A stretch of DNA of 39,967 bases, taken from Alysiella sp. GTDB taxonomy: Bacteria; Pseudomonadota; Gammaproteobacteria; Burkholderiales; Neisseriaceae. The notes below the pieces were generated by a model that was not told the DNA's origin, ran no database searches, and was given only the letters and a program-made list of their open reading frames with translations. Where the stretch lies: positions 1 to 39,967 of the forward strand of contig NZ_JAUNEC010000012.1 in NCBI RefSeq assembly GCF_030525755.1, read 5' to 3'. Position 1 is the first letter of the stretch. Each line of letters starts with the position of its first letter. The translations under genes and the position numbers were made by a program. Shown piece after piece: positions 1-7,953 of this stretch.

Positions 1-109
1 GCAAAGAATAGCGTGGCGAACCTGCGTAAACCGCGTCTGCGCCAAAATCGTAGGCGGCACGCATGCGTTCTAAACCGCCTGCGGGGAGAAGTAATTCGGG
101 GGATTTCAT
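1..109 (-). CDS. U32-family peptidase-like protein, N-terminal fragment (TrhP/YegQ type)
   Basis: Reading leftwards from the ATG at 107-109, the first 36 residues begin MKSPELLLPAGGLERMRAAY and continue with a DFGADAVYAG stretch; the gene runs off the window edge. This opening (an E-L-L-x-P-A-G motif and an A-D-A-V-Y-x-G motif) is typical of the U32 'peptidase' family. Within it, TrhP/YegQ proteins take part in hydroxylation of uridine 34 in tRNA. Only the N-terminus is visible, so the subfamily (TrhP versus RlhA or another U32 protein) is an inference from the match to the YegQ opening, including a P-R-Y-S-L segment. Confidence 0.75.
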   Translation of the reverse strand, partial: MKSPELLLPAGGLERMRAAYDFGADAVYAGSPRYSL

Positions 110-186
110 GGGTTTGTCTCAATCAATGGTATTTTCAGGCAGCCTTACAGTACACAGTAAAAATCATTCAGGCTGCTTGAGAAGGT

Positions 187-1137
187 TCAGTTCATTTTAA
201 TCGGTACGACTTGATAGCCTTGCTGACGCAATAGTGCAATCAAACCGTTTTCGCCTGCCAAATGCGCCGCACCAACGGCAATGGTGTGGCTGTTGGTAGG
301 TAACATGGTGATGATTTTGGATAGCCAGTTTTGGTTGCGTTGTTTCAGCAGCTGTTCGTAAAACAGGTGGTCAATCAGTTTGGCATCGGCTGCTGATAAG
401 CCATAAGATAGGCTGTTGGACTGCTTGACCCATTGCCACAAATCCTGCAAGCGACCTTGCTCATAAAAGCGAAACATTTGGGCGTTTTGTGCACCCAGTT
501 TTTGTGGATTTGCAAGCACGGCATCAATGGCGCGAATGGCAACATCATCTGGTATTTTTTTCAGCATTATCAGGGCTTCATCGTGTTCTAAACCGATAAT
601 GTGTTTGCCCGTTTTTTCAGCTTGGCGTTCCAGCTGCATGTCTATGCCATTATCAAGATCGTAATGGTCTGGCACTAAATCATAACTGAAATAAAACCAT
701 ACCACCCATGGCGCAATTTGAGCTTCTGGCGTGAAGATTAGATTGAGTTCAGGCAGGCTACTTTTGGCGTAAATTCGGCGAATGGCTTGTAAACGTTGTA
801 TGCCTAATGTTTGCCTCAAACTTTTCTTGTGCGTGAAATGGGTGAACATCTGCATGGCTTCGTAGGGATTTTGTGCTATGTATTCAGGGGAACTGCGCGT
901 TTCTAGAACCAGAACCGCGCTGTTGTTTAAAGCTGCCTGAAACGCTTTGGGCAATGTGCTGCCTTTTTTGCCTAAATGCAATGTACCAATGAGATAACTG
1001 TTGGGTTGTCCTTTTTTGCTGATTTGCCAGATTAAGCTATCGGCTGTTTCTTTGGCAATGGCGGGCGACACCATAAAGATGAAGAAAAACAGAAACAGAA
1101 AAAAGGAGCGATAGAAGGTTTTGTTTATCATGTTCAA
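187..1137 (-). CDS. TraB/GumN family protein, exported
   Basis: A 316-residue protein with a strongly hydrophobic N-terminal signal sequence (about residues 8-28, ending near SPAIA), so it is probably exported to the periplasm. The mature part carries the family marks: GTLHLG at residues 51-56, a following VLETR segment, and a C-terminal VGAAHLAGENG near residue 290, whose paired G-x-x-H motifs are the conserved core of TraB/GumN (Tiki-like) proteins. Some relatives are metal-dependent proteases; the role in this group of bacteria is not established. It is a single gene between the U32 gene and recA on the same strand, with uptake-sequence copies on both sides. The first ATG (1137) gives a good signal peptide and is kept. 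Confidence 0.8.
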   Translation of the reverse strand: MNMINKTFYRSFFLFLFFFIFMVSPAIAKETADSLIWQISKKGQPNSYLIGTLHLGKKGSTLPKAFQAALNNSAVLVLETRSSPEYIAQNPYEAMQMFTHFTHKKSLRQTLGIQRLQAIRRIYAKSSLPELNLIFTPEAQIAPWVVWFYFSYDLVPDHYDLDNGIDMQLERQAEKTGKHIIGLEHDEALIMLKKIPDDVAIRAIDAVLANPQKLGAQNAQMFRFYEQGRLQDLWQWVKQSNSLSYGLSAADAKLIDHLFYEQLLKQRNQNWLSKIITMLPTNSHTIAVGAAHLAGENGLIALLRQQGYQVVPIKMN

Positions 1138-1165
1138 TCAGTTTAAGTAAAATGTAAGCACCTAT

Positions 1166-1206
1166 GCTTTCAGGCAGCCTGTACAAAATTAAGGCTGCCT
1201 GAAAGC
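1166..1206. terminator. Inverted pair of uptake sequences, putative terminator
   Basis: Fifteen-base arms (1166-1180 and 1192-1206), each containing one uptake sequence, form a perfect hairpin with an 11-base loop. It lies just past the stop of recA and before the TraB/GumN gene. Inverted uptake-sequence pairs often serve as terminators in Neisseriaceae; there is no strong T-run here, so the function is inferred. Confidence 0.5.
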
Positions 1207-1234
1207 CGTGATGATTCAATCAAAATCACCCAAT

Positions 1235-2344
1235 TTATTCCTCATAAGCATCTTCTGGCTCATCACCATCGGTTTCATCACGTGTACCTTCGGTAATGCG
1301 AACGGTAGTACCCGCAGCAGCGCGAATTTTGCCCTCAATTTCTTTTGCCATTTCGGGGTTTTCTTTCAACCAAATGCGGACATTTTCTTTGCCTTGACCG
1401 ATTTTGTTGCCTTCGTAGCTGAACCATGCACCCGATTTTTTGATGATGCCCAAGTCGCTACCAATGTCAATTACTTCGCCTTCCCAACTGATGCCCTCGC
1501 CATACAAAATATCAAAACCTGCGCTGCGGAATGGTGGGGCAACTTTGTTTTTGATGACTTTAACTTTGGTCTCTTTGCCAATCGGCTCTTCGCCTTCTTT
1601 GGCTTTGATTTGCGTGGTACCACGAATGTCAATGCGAACCGAAGCATAGAATTTCAGCGCATTACCGCCTGTTGTGGTTTCAGGATTGCCAAACATCACG
1701 CCGATTTTCATGCGAAGTTGGTTGATGAACACCACCAAAGTATTGGTTTTTTTGATGTGTCCTGCCAATTTACGCAAAGCTTGGCTCATCAAACGGGCTT
1801 GCAAACCAACGTGGCTGTCGCCCATATCGCCTTCAATTTCGGCTTTGGGAACGAGTGCGGCAACCGAGTCCACCACCACCATGTCCACACCGCCTGAACG
1901 TACCAAAGTATCGCAAATTTCCAAAGCCTGCTCGCCTGTATCGGGTTGCGACACCAATAGTTCTTCCACTTTTACACCCAAAGCACGCGCATAAATTGGG
2001 TCAAACGCATTTTCAGCATCAATAAAGGCACACACGCCGCCATTTTTTTGACATTGGGCAATGGTTTCCAAACACAAAGTGGTTTTACCCGAAGATTCAG
2101 GACCAAAAATTTCCACAATGCGACCACGCGGCAAGCCACCAATGCCCAAAGCCAAGTCCAAGCCCAGCGAACCTGTAGAAATCACTTGGATTTCATCGGC
2201 TTCTTGTGTGCCGTCCATTTTCATGACCGCACCTTTGCCGAAATTTTTCTCAATTTGTGCCAATGCCGCTTGCAGCGCAGCGGCTTTGTCTTTGGGGTCA
2301 TCAATTTTGCTCACGGTTTTGTTTTTAGATGATTTTTCTGCCAT
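1235..2344 (-). CDS. recA: Recombinase RecA
   Basis: RecA forms filaments on single-stranded DNA, drives strand exchange in homologous recombination and, in naturally competent bacteria, integrates taken-up DNA. The 369-residue protein has the Walker A motif GPESSGKT at residues 81-88, a VDMVVVDSVAAL Walker B stretch, and the L2 DNA-binding loop region with GNPETTTGGNALKF. It has an N-terminal extension rich in Lys and Ser and an acidic C-terminal tail (DETDGDEPEDAYEE), both normal for the family although the protein is a little longer than the usual 350 or so residues. The Walker A neighbour segment reads ENAFDP instead of the common EHALDP. It is transcribed alone. A possible extended -10 lies about 40 bases upstream; no LexA-type operator was recognised. 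Confidence 0.98.
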   Translation of the reverse strand: MAEKSSKNKTVSKIDDPKDKAAALQAALAQIEKNFGKGAVMKMDGTQEADEIQVISTGSLGLDLALGIGGLPRGRIVEIFGPESSGKTTLCLETIAQCQKNGGVCAFIDAENAFDPIYARALGVKVEELLVSQPDTGEQALEICDTLVRSGGVDMVVVDSVAALVPKAEIEGDMGDSHVGLQARLMSQALRKLAGHIKKTNTLVVFINQLRMKIGVMFGNPETTTGGNALKFYASVRIDIRGTTQIKAKEGEEPIGKETKVKVIKNKVAPPFRSAGFDILYGEGISWEGEVIDIGSDLGIIKKSGAWFSYEGNKIGQGKENVRIWLKENPEMAKEIEGKIRAAAGTTVRITEGTRDETDGDEPEDAYEE

Positions 2345-2379
2345 TTTGTTTACTCACAATCAAAATTTGAAAACGCGCC

Positions 2380-2388
2380 ATTATCTCA
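2380..2388 (-). promoter_or_regulatory. Possible extended -10 promoter of recA
   Basis: On the minus strand the sequence TGAGATAAT lies about 40 bases before the recA start. It has the TG-n extension and a good -10 hexamer (GATAAT); the -35 region is poor and overlaps an uptake sequence at 2395-2406. Inferred only. Confidence 0.4.
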
Positions 2389-2394
2389 CAAATC

Positions 2395-2537
2395 AGGCTG
2401 CCTGAAAGGGATTTTGTTCTGCTTTCAATTGGCATCATTGGCGATAAAAAATGACCACGCTGCACAACAAACAATCATATAATGCCATGGTTTTCAGGCT
2501 GCCTTCATGAAACGACACACACATCAGGCTGCCTGAA
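2395..2537. repeat. Uptake-sequence cluster in the recA-gntT intergenic region
   Basis: The 356-base gap between the divergent genes recA and gntT holds AGGCTGCCTGAA at 2395-2406 and 2526-2537. Between them, near 2494-2505, is a copy reading TTCAGGCTGCCT, which on the other strand is the Kingella-type AGGCAGCCTGAA. No reading frame or RNA gene was recognised in 2345-2700; the gntT promoter must lie in the right part. Confidence 0.7.
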
Positions 2538-2700
2538 AATGATTTCTCATGAAAAACCCATTTGTATCCCAGTCTGTATTTTTCTTCGTACGAACGCCTC
2601 ACCGTGTGATTGGGTGCAGAAAAACCACACGATTATTTTAAAGTGCAGATGAATGAATGCGGTTTTTGAACAATCAATCTTTCTTTTGGAGAACACTTTG

Positions 2701-4089
2701 ATGGACGGTTGGACACAAACATTAAGTGCTGGTTCGCTGTTGGGCATTGCCGCAGTTGCCATTGCCTTAATTCTTGTTTTAATCATGAAATTTCGCGTAC
2801 ATGCTTTGTTGACTTTGATTTTGGTCAGTCTGTTTACCGCGATTGCCACAGGTTTGCCTTTTGGCGCATTGGTCAATGATGTGCTGGTCAAAAACTTTGG
2901 TGGCACTTTGGGCGGTGTGGCTTTATTGGTGGGTTTGGGTGCAATGCTTGGACGATTGGTGGAAACTTCGGGCGGCGCACAATCGCTTGCTGATGCGATG
3001 ATTCGTGCTTTTGGTGAAAAACGCGCACCTTTGGCTTTGGGCGTGGCATCATTAATTTTTGGTTTTCCCATGTTTTTTGATGCGGGTTTGATTGTGATGC
3101 TGCCGATTGTGTTTGCAACTGCGCGGCGCATGAAAGCCAATGTGTTGGCATACGCTTTGCCGTCTATTGGCGCATTTTCGGTAATGCATGTTTTCTTGCC
3201 ACCTCACCCAGGCGCGATTGCGGCATCGGAATTATATGGTGCAGGCGTGGGCTATGTTTTGATTTTGGGCTTACCGATTGCGGTTTTAACGTGGTTGGTC
3301 AGTGGCTATTGGTGGGGCTTAACTGCCAATAAATTGTTCCCTTTGCCCGTACCCGATTTGGTAGCGGGTGGCAAACAAGATGACGACCAACCACAACAAC
3401 CTGCCAGCGCAGGTTTGGTCATCGGTTTGATGCTGATTCCCATGTTCCTGATTTTTATGAACACAGGCTTGCACATGGCTTCATCAGCTGGCTTGGTGGA
3501 CGACAAGGCACAATGGGTACAATTTTTACGCATGATGGGCGCAACACCGATTGCTTTGCTGATTTCGGTGTTGGCGGCAATGTATTTCTTGGGACGAAAA
3601 CGCGGTATGACTGCCAGCGCGCTGGAAAAAACACTTGACAGTACACTCGGTCCAGTTTGTTCTGTGATTTTGATTACAGGTGCAGGCGGTATGTTTGGCG
3701 GTGTTTTGCGTGCATCGGGCATTGGTAAGGCATTGGCAGACACAATGGGTGATTTGGGTGTACCTGTGTTGTTGGGTTGTTTCTTGGTGGCTTTGGTTTT
3801 GCGAATTGCACAAGGTTCAGCAACGGTTGCGCTGATGACGGCTTCGGCTTTGATGGCACCTGCTGTTGCGGCAATGGGTTACAATGAATGGCAACTGGCA
3901 GGTGTGGTTTTGGCAACCGCCGCAGGTTCGGTTGCCGCCAGCCATGTCAATGATTCAGGCTTTTGGTTGGTTGGTCGTTTGCTGAATATGGACGAAGCAA
4001 CCACACTGAAAACATGGACAGTAAACCAAACCTTGATTGCCATGATTGGTTTTGTATTATCGGCGATTGCGGTGGCGATTTTGGGATAA
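2701..4089 (+). CDS. gntT: Gluconate permease, GntP family
   Basis: A 462-residue integral membrane protein with about 12 or more hydrophobic segments, expected to carry gluconate into the cell with protons. It matches the GntP family in length and in segments such as FPMFFDAGLIVMLPIVF and FLPPHPGAIAASELYGAG, with a closing AAGSVAASHVNDSGFWLV region. The start at 2701 is chosen because a TTGGAG ribosome site lies 10 or so bases upstream; an in-frame ATG at 2653 would add 16 residues without a good site. A gluconokinase gene follows in the same direction, so the pair would import and phosphorylate gluconate for the Entner-Doudoroff or pentose phosphate route. No GntR-type regulator gene is nearby. 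Confidence 0.92.
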   Translation: MDGWTQTLSAGSLLGIAAVAIALILVLIMKFRVHALLTLILVSLFTAIATGLPFGALVNDVLVKNFGGTLGGVALLVGLGAMLGRLVETSGGAQSLADAMIRAFGEKRAPLALGVASLIFGFPMFFDAGLIVMLPIVFATARRMKANVLAYALPSIGAFSVMHVFLPPHPGAIAASELYGAGVGYVLILGLPIAVLTWLVSGYWWGLTANKLFPLPVPDLVAGGKQDDDQPQQPASAGLVIGLMLIPMFLIFMNTGLHMASSAGLVDDKAQWVQFLRMMGATPIALLISVLAAMYFLGRKRGMTASALEKTLDSTLGPVCSVILITGAGGMFGGVLRASGIGKALADTMGDLGVPVLLGCFLVALVLRIAQGSATVALMTASALMAPAVAAMGYNEWQLAGVVLATAAGSVAASHVNDSGFWLVGRLLNMDEATTLKTWTVNQTLIAMIGFVLSAIAVAILG

Positions 4090-4098
4090 AAGGTTTTC

Positions 4099-4142
4099 AG
4101 GCTGCCTGAAAACAGTTAATCCAAACAAGTTTCAGGCAGCCT
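4099..4142. repeat. Inverted uptake-sequence pair between gntT and gntK
   Basis: AGGCTGCCTGAAAAC at 4099-4113 faces GTTTCAGGCAGCCT at 4129-4142. The hairpin sits in the short gap between the permease and kinase genes and ends just before the gntK ribosome site, so it could lower read-through or only serve DNA uptake. Confidence 0.6.
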
Positions 4143-4164
4143 CAACAAGTTGAAAAGGAAACGC

Positions 4165-4686
4165 ATGACAAAACATTTCGTAATCATGGGCATTTGCGGT
4201 TGCGGCAAAACCACTGCCGCACAAACCGTACAAAAACATTTTAATTTATGTCCCTATGCTGAAGGTGATGACTTTCATACCCAAGCCAACCGCGACAAAA
4301 TGGGCAGTGGCATTCCCTTAAATGATGACGACCGCCGTCCTTGGCTGGAAAATCTGCGCGATTGGATGAGTGAACAAGCGCGTAATGGCAAACCATATAG
4401 CGTAGTAACGTGTTCCGCCTTGAAAAAAGCCTACCGCGATATTTTACGTGGTGCAGAAGGCAATGTGTATTTCATTCATTTGTCGCCACCGATTGACGTG
4501 AATCGCCAACGCATGGCGGCACGACAAGGACATTACATGAAAGCCAATATGGTGGATTCGCAATTGGCGATTTTAGAGCCTTTGCAAGCAGACGAGCAAG
4601 GTGTGGTCATTGACAGCGCAGGCGCACCCGAAGAAGTGGGAAAAATCATCACAGCTTGGCTGGATACTGTTACGCAAACAGCCTGA
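4165..4686 (+). CDS. gntK: Gluconokinase
   Basis: Transfers phosphate from ATP to D-gluconate giving 6-phosphogluconate in the cytoplasm. The 173-residue protein has a P-loop, GICGCGKTT, at residues 9-17, and the family signature EGDDFH followed by NRDKMGSGIPLNDDDRRPWL, which shapes the substrate pocket. A CSALKKAYRDILR segment further on is also typical. Length fits the GntK family (about 165-180). The start at 4165 is preferred over an in-frame TTG at 4150 because AAAAGGAA lies just upstream at 4153-4160. It follows the gluconate permease after 75 bases and a hairpin, and an uptake-sequence pair closes it at 4708-4747. Confidence 0.95.
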   Translation: MTKHFVIMGICGCGKTTAAQTVQKHFNLCPYAEGDDFHTQANRDKMGSGIPLNDDDRRPWLENLRDWMSEQARNGKPYSVVTCSALKKAYRDILRGAEGNVYFIHLSPPIDVNRQRMAARQGHYMKANMVDSQLAILEPLQADEQGVVIDSAGAPEEVGKIITAWLDTVTQTA

Positions 4687-4707
4687 ACAAGCTGTATTCA
4701 CACACCC

Positions 4708-4747
4708 TTTCAGGCAGCATAAACGCATTATTCAGGCTGCCTGAAAC
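4708..4747. terminator. Inverted uptake-sequence pair after gntK
   Basis: TTTCAGGCAGC at 4708-4718 and GCTGCCTGAAA at 4737-4747 can pair around an 18-base loop. It lies 21 bases past the gntK stop and just before the EamA gene. There is no T-run, so the terminator role is tentative. Confidence 0.4.
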
Positions 4748-4767
4748 CCAAATCTCCTATTACCATC

Positions 4768-5658
4768 ATGCCAAGTCATTTCTTAAAAAATCTGCCTTTT
4801 TTGGTTTTGCCACCCCTTTTTTGGGCAGGCAATTTTGTGGTGGGCAAGGTCATACGCGACGACATTCCGCCTTTTTCATTGTCTTTTGGACGCTGGGTTT
4901 TGGCGTTTTTATTCATTTTGCCATTTGCATGGCGATGGGTACAGCGCGACTGGACATCATATCGTACCCATTTTGGCAAAATCGTGGCAACCTCGATTGT
5001 GGGCGTGGCTTCATTCAACACCCTGATTTACAAAGGTTTGCATGACACCACAACCACCAATGCATTACTGCTCAATTCCTGCATTCCTGTATTGATTATG
5101 TTGATGGGTGCGGTGTTTTACCAACAAAAACTGAAATACAATCAAATCATGGGTTTAATTGTATCCATGTTGGGCGTGACAAGCATTATTTTGGCAGGCG
5201 ACATTCAACGCTTACTGACTTTGTCATTCAATTCAGGCGATTTATGGGTGTTTTTAGCGATGATTTGTTGGGCGTTTTACACGCTGTGGATGAAGCAGAT
5301 TCCACCCGAAATCAATAAAATCGGTTTAATGGCAGTACAAATTGTATTGGCACTTATCACATTGTTACCCTTATTTTTATGGGAAATTTTGTTCCACAAT
5401 CAAACCATTCATTTACACCAACAATCCATTTTGGGATTGGCATACATTGGCGTTTTCCCGTCTGTTGTCGCATATCTGTTGTATGCGTTCGCAGTAACAA
5501 AAGTAGGGGCAATACGTGCAGGTTTATCCATTCACCTGATGCCTGTGTTTGGCGTGCTATTATCGGTAAGCATATTAGACGAAATATTTCAGGCTTATCA
5601 TGCCGCTGGCATTGGTTTGATTGCATTGGGTTTGATTCTTTCCAATCGCACCCAATAA
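4768..5658 (+). CDS. EamA/DMT family membrane transporter
   Basis: A 296-residue protein made almost wholly of hydrophobic segments, about ten helices in two similar halves of five, as in the EamA drug/metabolite transporter superfamily. The first half carries PLFWAGNFVVGKVIRDDIPP and FGRWVLAFLFILP, the second FLAMICWAFYTLWMKQIPPE and GVFPSVVAYLLYAFAVTKVG. Such proteins export or import small metabolites, often amino acids or nucleosides; the substrate cannot be told from sequence. It stands alone after gntK with an uptake-sequence pair between, so a link to gluconate use is not implied. A Correia-like element begins four bases after its stop. Confidence 0.88.
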   Translation: MPSHFLKNLPFLVLPPLFWAGNFVVGKVIRDDIPPFSLSFGRWVLAFLFILPFAWRWVQRDWTSYRTHFGKIVATSIVGVASFNTLIYKGLHDTTTTNALLLNSCIPVLIMLMGAVFYQQKLKYNQIMGLIVSMLGVTSIILAGDIQRLLTLSFNSGDLWVFLAMICWAFYTLWMKQIPPEINKIGLMAVQIVLALITLLPLFLWEILFHNQTIHLHQQSILGLAYIGVFPSVVAYLLYAFAVTKVGAIRAGLSIHLMPVFGVLLSVSILDEIFQAYHAAGIGLIALGLILSNRTQ

Positions 5659-5662
5659 TCTC

Positions 5663-5770
5663 ATGGTCGTTTCAAATACAAATCAGGACAAGACAACAAC
5701 AAGAACCATGTACACACCCAGTACATCAGATCATTGACAACACGGTACAACTTGTATTTGAAACGACCAT
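5663..5770. repeat. Correia-like miniature element, short form, perfect ends
   Basis: A 108-base element with perfect 19-base inverted ends, ATGGTCGTTTCAAATACAA at 5663-5681 and its complement at 5752-5770. Directly inside the left end stands ATCAGGACAAG, as in neisserial Correia elements. It has no coding capacity and would be moved, if at all, by a transposase supplied elsewhere. It starts right after the EamA gene and may add a hairpin to its transcript. Confidence 0.8.
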
Positions 5771-5860
5771 AATTTAAGGTCAAAAACGCGTTTCAAGCAG
5801 TCCAATCACATCAAGGCTGCCTGAAAGTGAGCACACAATTTGTTTAAAATAAACACGAAC

Positions 5861-5914
5861 AAAGCGGTAACGCCGTACTGCTTTTTCAATTCCGCAACCA
5901 TACATTTTAAATGT
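5861..5914. repeat. Partial Correia-like element, right half
   Basis: The segment with GCGGTAACGCCGTACTG followed by CTTTTTCAATTCCGCAACCATAC matches the right half of the second end type seen at 12370, 20500 and 38107. The left half is missing or too diverged, so this is probably a decayed copy. Confidence 0.55.
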
Positions 5915-5942
5915 CCATAACTTCGGATATCGTGATGCCATA

Positions 5943-7019
5943 TTAAATCACATATTCCACTATTTCAGGCAGCCTGAATACTTTAGTTCGTGTAGGTTTA
6001 AACCAAATTTGCTCGCCGATTTGCGTTTGAAATTGTTGATAAAAATCAGTGCTTAATACAATTTGTACAGGCTTTTCGCTCAAAGGTGTGGCAACTGTCA
6101 AACGCGCCACCGAACCCAATAAATTTTGTTGTACAACTTGCGCTTGCCCAATTGCATTTTCCAAAGGCATACGACTGATGTGAAACTCGTGCGGACGAAC
6201 GTACACACTCACTTTGGGGTAATTTTGGTTTTGTGAATGCGGCTCACGGTAATCGCCCACTTTCAGGCTGCCTGAAAATATTTCGCCTTGCAAAACATTC
6301 ACTTCACCCAAAAACTCGGTTACAAACACGCTCTGCGGATTGTCATACAATGCCACGCCCGAACCAATCTGCTCAATTTTGCCATGATTCATCACGACAA
6401 TTTCATCAGCCATTTCAAGTGCTTCTTCTTGGTCGTGCGTAACCAAAATGGTGGTGATGCCCAATTTTTGCTGAATTTGCCGCAACCAAGCACGCAATTC
6501 TTTGCGGACTTTCGTGTCCAATGCCCCAAAAGGTTCGTCCAATAAAAGCAATTTGGGCTGGGTTGCCAAAGCGCGTGCCAATGCAATGCGTTGGCGTTGT
6601 CCACCCGACAGTTGTGCTGGATAGGCTTTTGCCAAATGTTCCAACTGCACCAATTTCAGCAATTCATCAACTGTTTGTTTAATTTGAGTTTTATTGGGTC
6701 GTGTGGCGCGTGGTTTCACTTCTAAACCGAAAGCAATGTTGTCTGCCACATTCATGTGCCGAAACAGCGCGTAATGTTGAAACATGAAACCCACTTGCCG
6801 TTCGCGTACAGGCGTGTGGGAAACATCTTGATTGTCAAACAGAATTTGTCCATTGGTGGCGGTTTCCAAGCCCGCGATAATCCGCAACAGCGTGGTTTTG
6901 CCGCAACCGCTTGGCCCCAGCAAGGCGGTTAGGCTGCCTGTGGGGACGTTCAAATTGATGTCGTGCAAGGCGTGGAAATCGCCGAAAGATTTATTTAGAT
7001 TTTTGATTTGGATAGACAT
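5943..7019 (-). CDS. cysA: Sulfate/thiosulfate ABC importer, ATPase subunit
   Basis: The ATP-hydrolysing subunit of the sulfate importer, bound to the inner face of the membrane. The 358-residue protein has Walker A GPSGCGKTT at residues 34-42, the signature LSGGQRQRIALARALA, Walker B LLLLDEPFGALD and the switch THDQEEAL, followed by a C-terminal TOBE-like regulatory part with VYVRPHEFHISR. Length and the YALFRHMNVADNIAFGL segment match CysA. It is the last gene of a minus-strand operon sbp-cysT-cysW-cysA, 53 bases after cysW. An uptake sequence is embedded in the coding region near 6264-6278, in the less conserved C-terminal part. Confidence 0.95.
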   Translation of the reverse strand: MSIQIKNLNKSFGDFHALHDINLNVPTGSLTALLGPSGCGKTTLLRIIAGLETATNGQILFDNQDVSHTPVRERQVGFMFQHYALFRHMNVADNIAFGLEVKPRATRPNKTQIKQTVDELLKLVQLEHLAKAYPAQLSGGQRQRIALARALATQPKLLLLDEPFGALDTKVRKELRAWLRQIQQKLGITTILVTHDQEEALEMADEIVVMNHGKIEQIGSGVALYDNPQSVFVTEFLGEVNVLQGEIFSGSLKVGDYREPHSQNQNYPKVSVYVRPHEFHISRMPLENAIGQAQVVQQNLLGSVARLTVATPLSEKPVQIVLSTDFYQQFQTQIGEQIWFKPTRTKVFRLPEIVEYVI

Positions 7020-7072
7020 TTTTGATTTCCATATTTTTGGTTTCAGGCTGCCTGAAAAGGCGTTTCATGACA

Positions 7073-7924
7073 TTATTGATGTGTCTCTCGCGCCGCCATT
7101 GCCAAAGCTTTACGCTGTCGCCAATCCAAAAAATTTTGCAACAGCAAAGTCAGCAAAGCCAAAAACGCCAACACACTGGACAAGGCAAATGCCGCCGTAA
7201 ACTGGTATTCGTTGTACAAAATTTCCACTTGCAAAGGTAAAGTGTTGGTTTGACCGCGAATATGCCCCGACACCATGCTCACCGCGCCAAATTCGCCCAT
7301 CGCCCGCGCATTGGTCAAAATGATGCCATACAGCAACGCCCATTTCACATTGGGCAAAGTAACGCGCCAAAACATCTGCCACGCATTCGCACCCAAGATT
7401 AAGGCTGCCTGTTCTTCGCTGCTGCCCTGCGTTTGCATGATGGGAATCAATGACTTGGCAACAAAGGGAAAGGTAACAAACAAAGTTGCCAAAATCATGC
7501 TGGGCAATGCAAACACAATCTGTATGTTGTGCGATTCCAGCCAGCCACCCATTGCCGAATTTGCGCCAAACAGCAACACAAACATCAAACCCGCCACCAC
7601 AGGCGATACGGAAAATGGCAAATCCAATAAGGTACTCAGCCATTGTTTACCATAAAAATCAAAACGGGTCAGCAGCCACGCCATTGCCATACCCAAAATC
7701 GCATTCAATGGCACAACAATTGCCGCAATGGTCAGCGTTAATTGCAGCGCGTGCAAGGCTTCGGGGTCAGTCAGCGCGGCAAGATAGAGCCGCCAGCCAC
7801 CTTCCAGCGCATAATAAAACACCGACAGCAATGGCACCAGCAACATCATCGCCAAAAAAAGCAATGCCACCGCAATCAGAACACAGCGCAAATAAGGGGG
7901 TTCGGTTAAATGTTGGTTGTCCAT
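7073..7924 (-). CDS. cysW: Sulfate/thiosulfate ABC importer, permease CysW
   Basis: One of two membrane permeases of the sulfate importer, 283 residues with about six transmembrane helices. The conserved cytoplasmic loop that meets CysA reads NARAMGEFGAVSMVSGHIRG near residue 200, which is diagnostic of CysW; LDLPFSVSPVVAGLMFVLLFG is a second family segment. The start at 7924 is preferred because AAAGGA lies at the right distance before it; the open frame runs back to 7990 but that extra part overlaps the end of cysT and reads through an uptake sequence. It lies 29 bases after cysT and 53 before cysA. Confidence 0.94.
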   Translation of the reverse strand: MDNQHLTEPPYLRCVLIAVALLFLAMMLLVPLLSVFYYALEGGWRLYLAALTDPEALHALQLTLTIAAIVVPLNAILGMAMAWLLTRFDFYGKQWLSTLLDLPFSVSPVVAGLMFVLLFGANSAMGGWLESHNIQIVFALPSMILATLFVTFPFVAKSLIPIMQTQGSSEEQAALILGANAWQMFWRVTLPNVKWALLYGIILTNARAMGEFGAVSMVSGHIRGQTNTLPLQVEILYNEYQFTAAFALSSVLAFLALLTLLLQNFLDWRQRKALAMAARETHQ

Positions 7925-7953
7925 AAAAAATCCTTTCAGGCTGCCTGAACCAT

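Noticed and set aside
1208..1897. Long open frame on the plus strand opposite recA
   Set aside because: It lies wholly antisense to recA and is rich in Phe, Ala and Asn, as expected from reading the complement of a conserved gene. No family is visible.
5663..5770. Insertion sequence
   Set aside because: At 108 bases it has inverted ends but no room for a transposase; it fits a miniature element instead.
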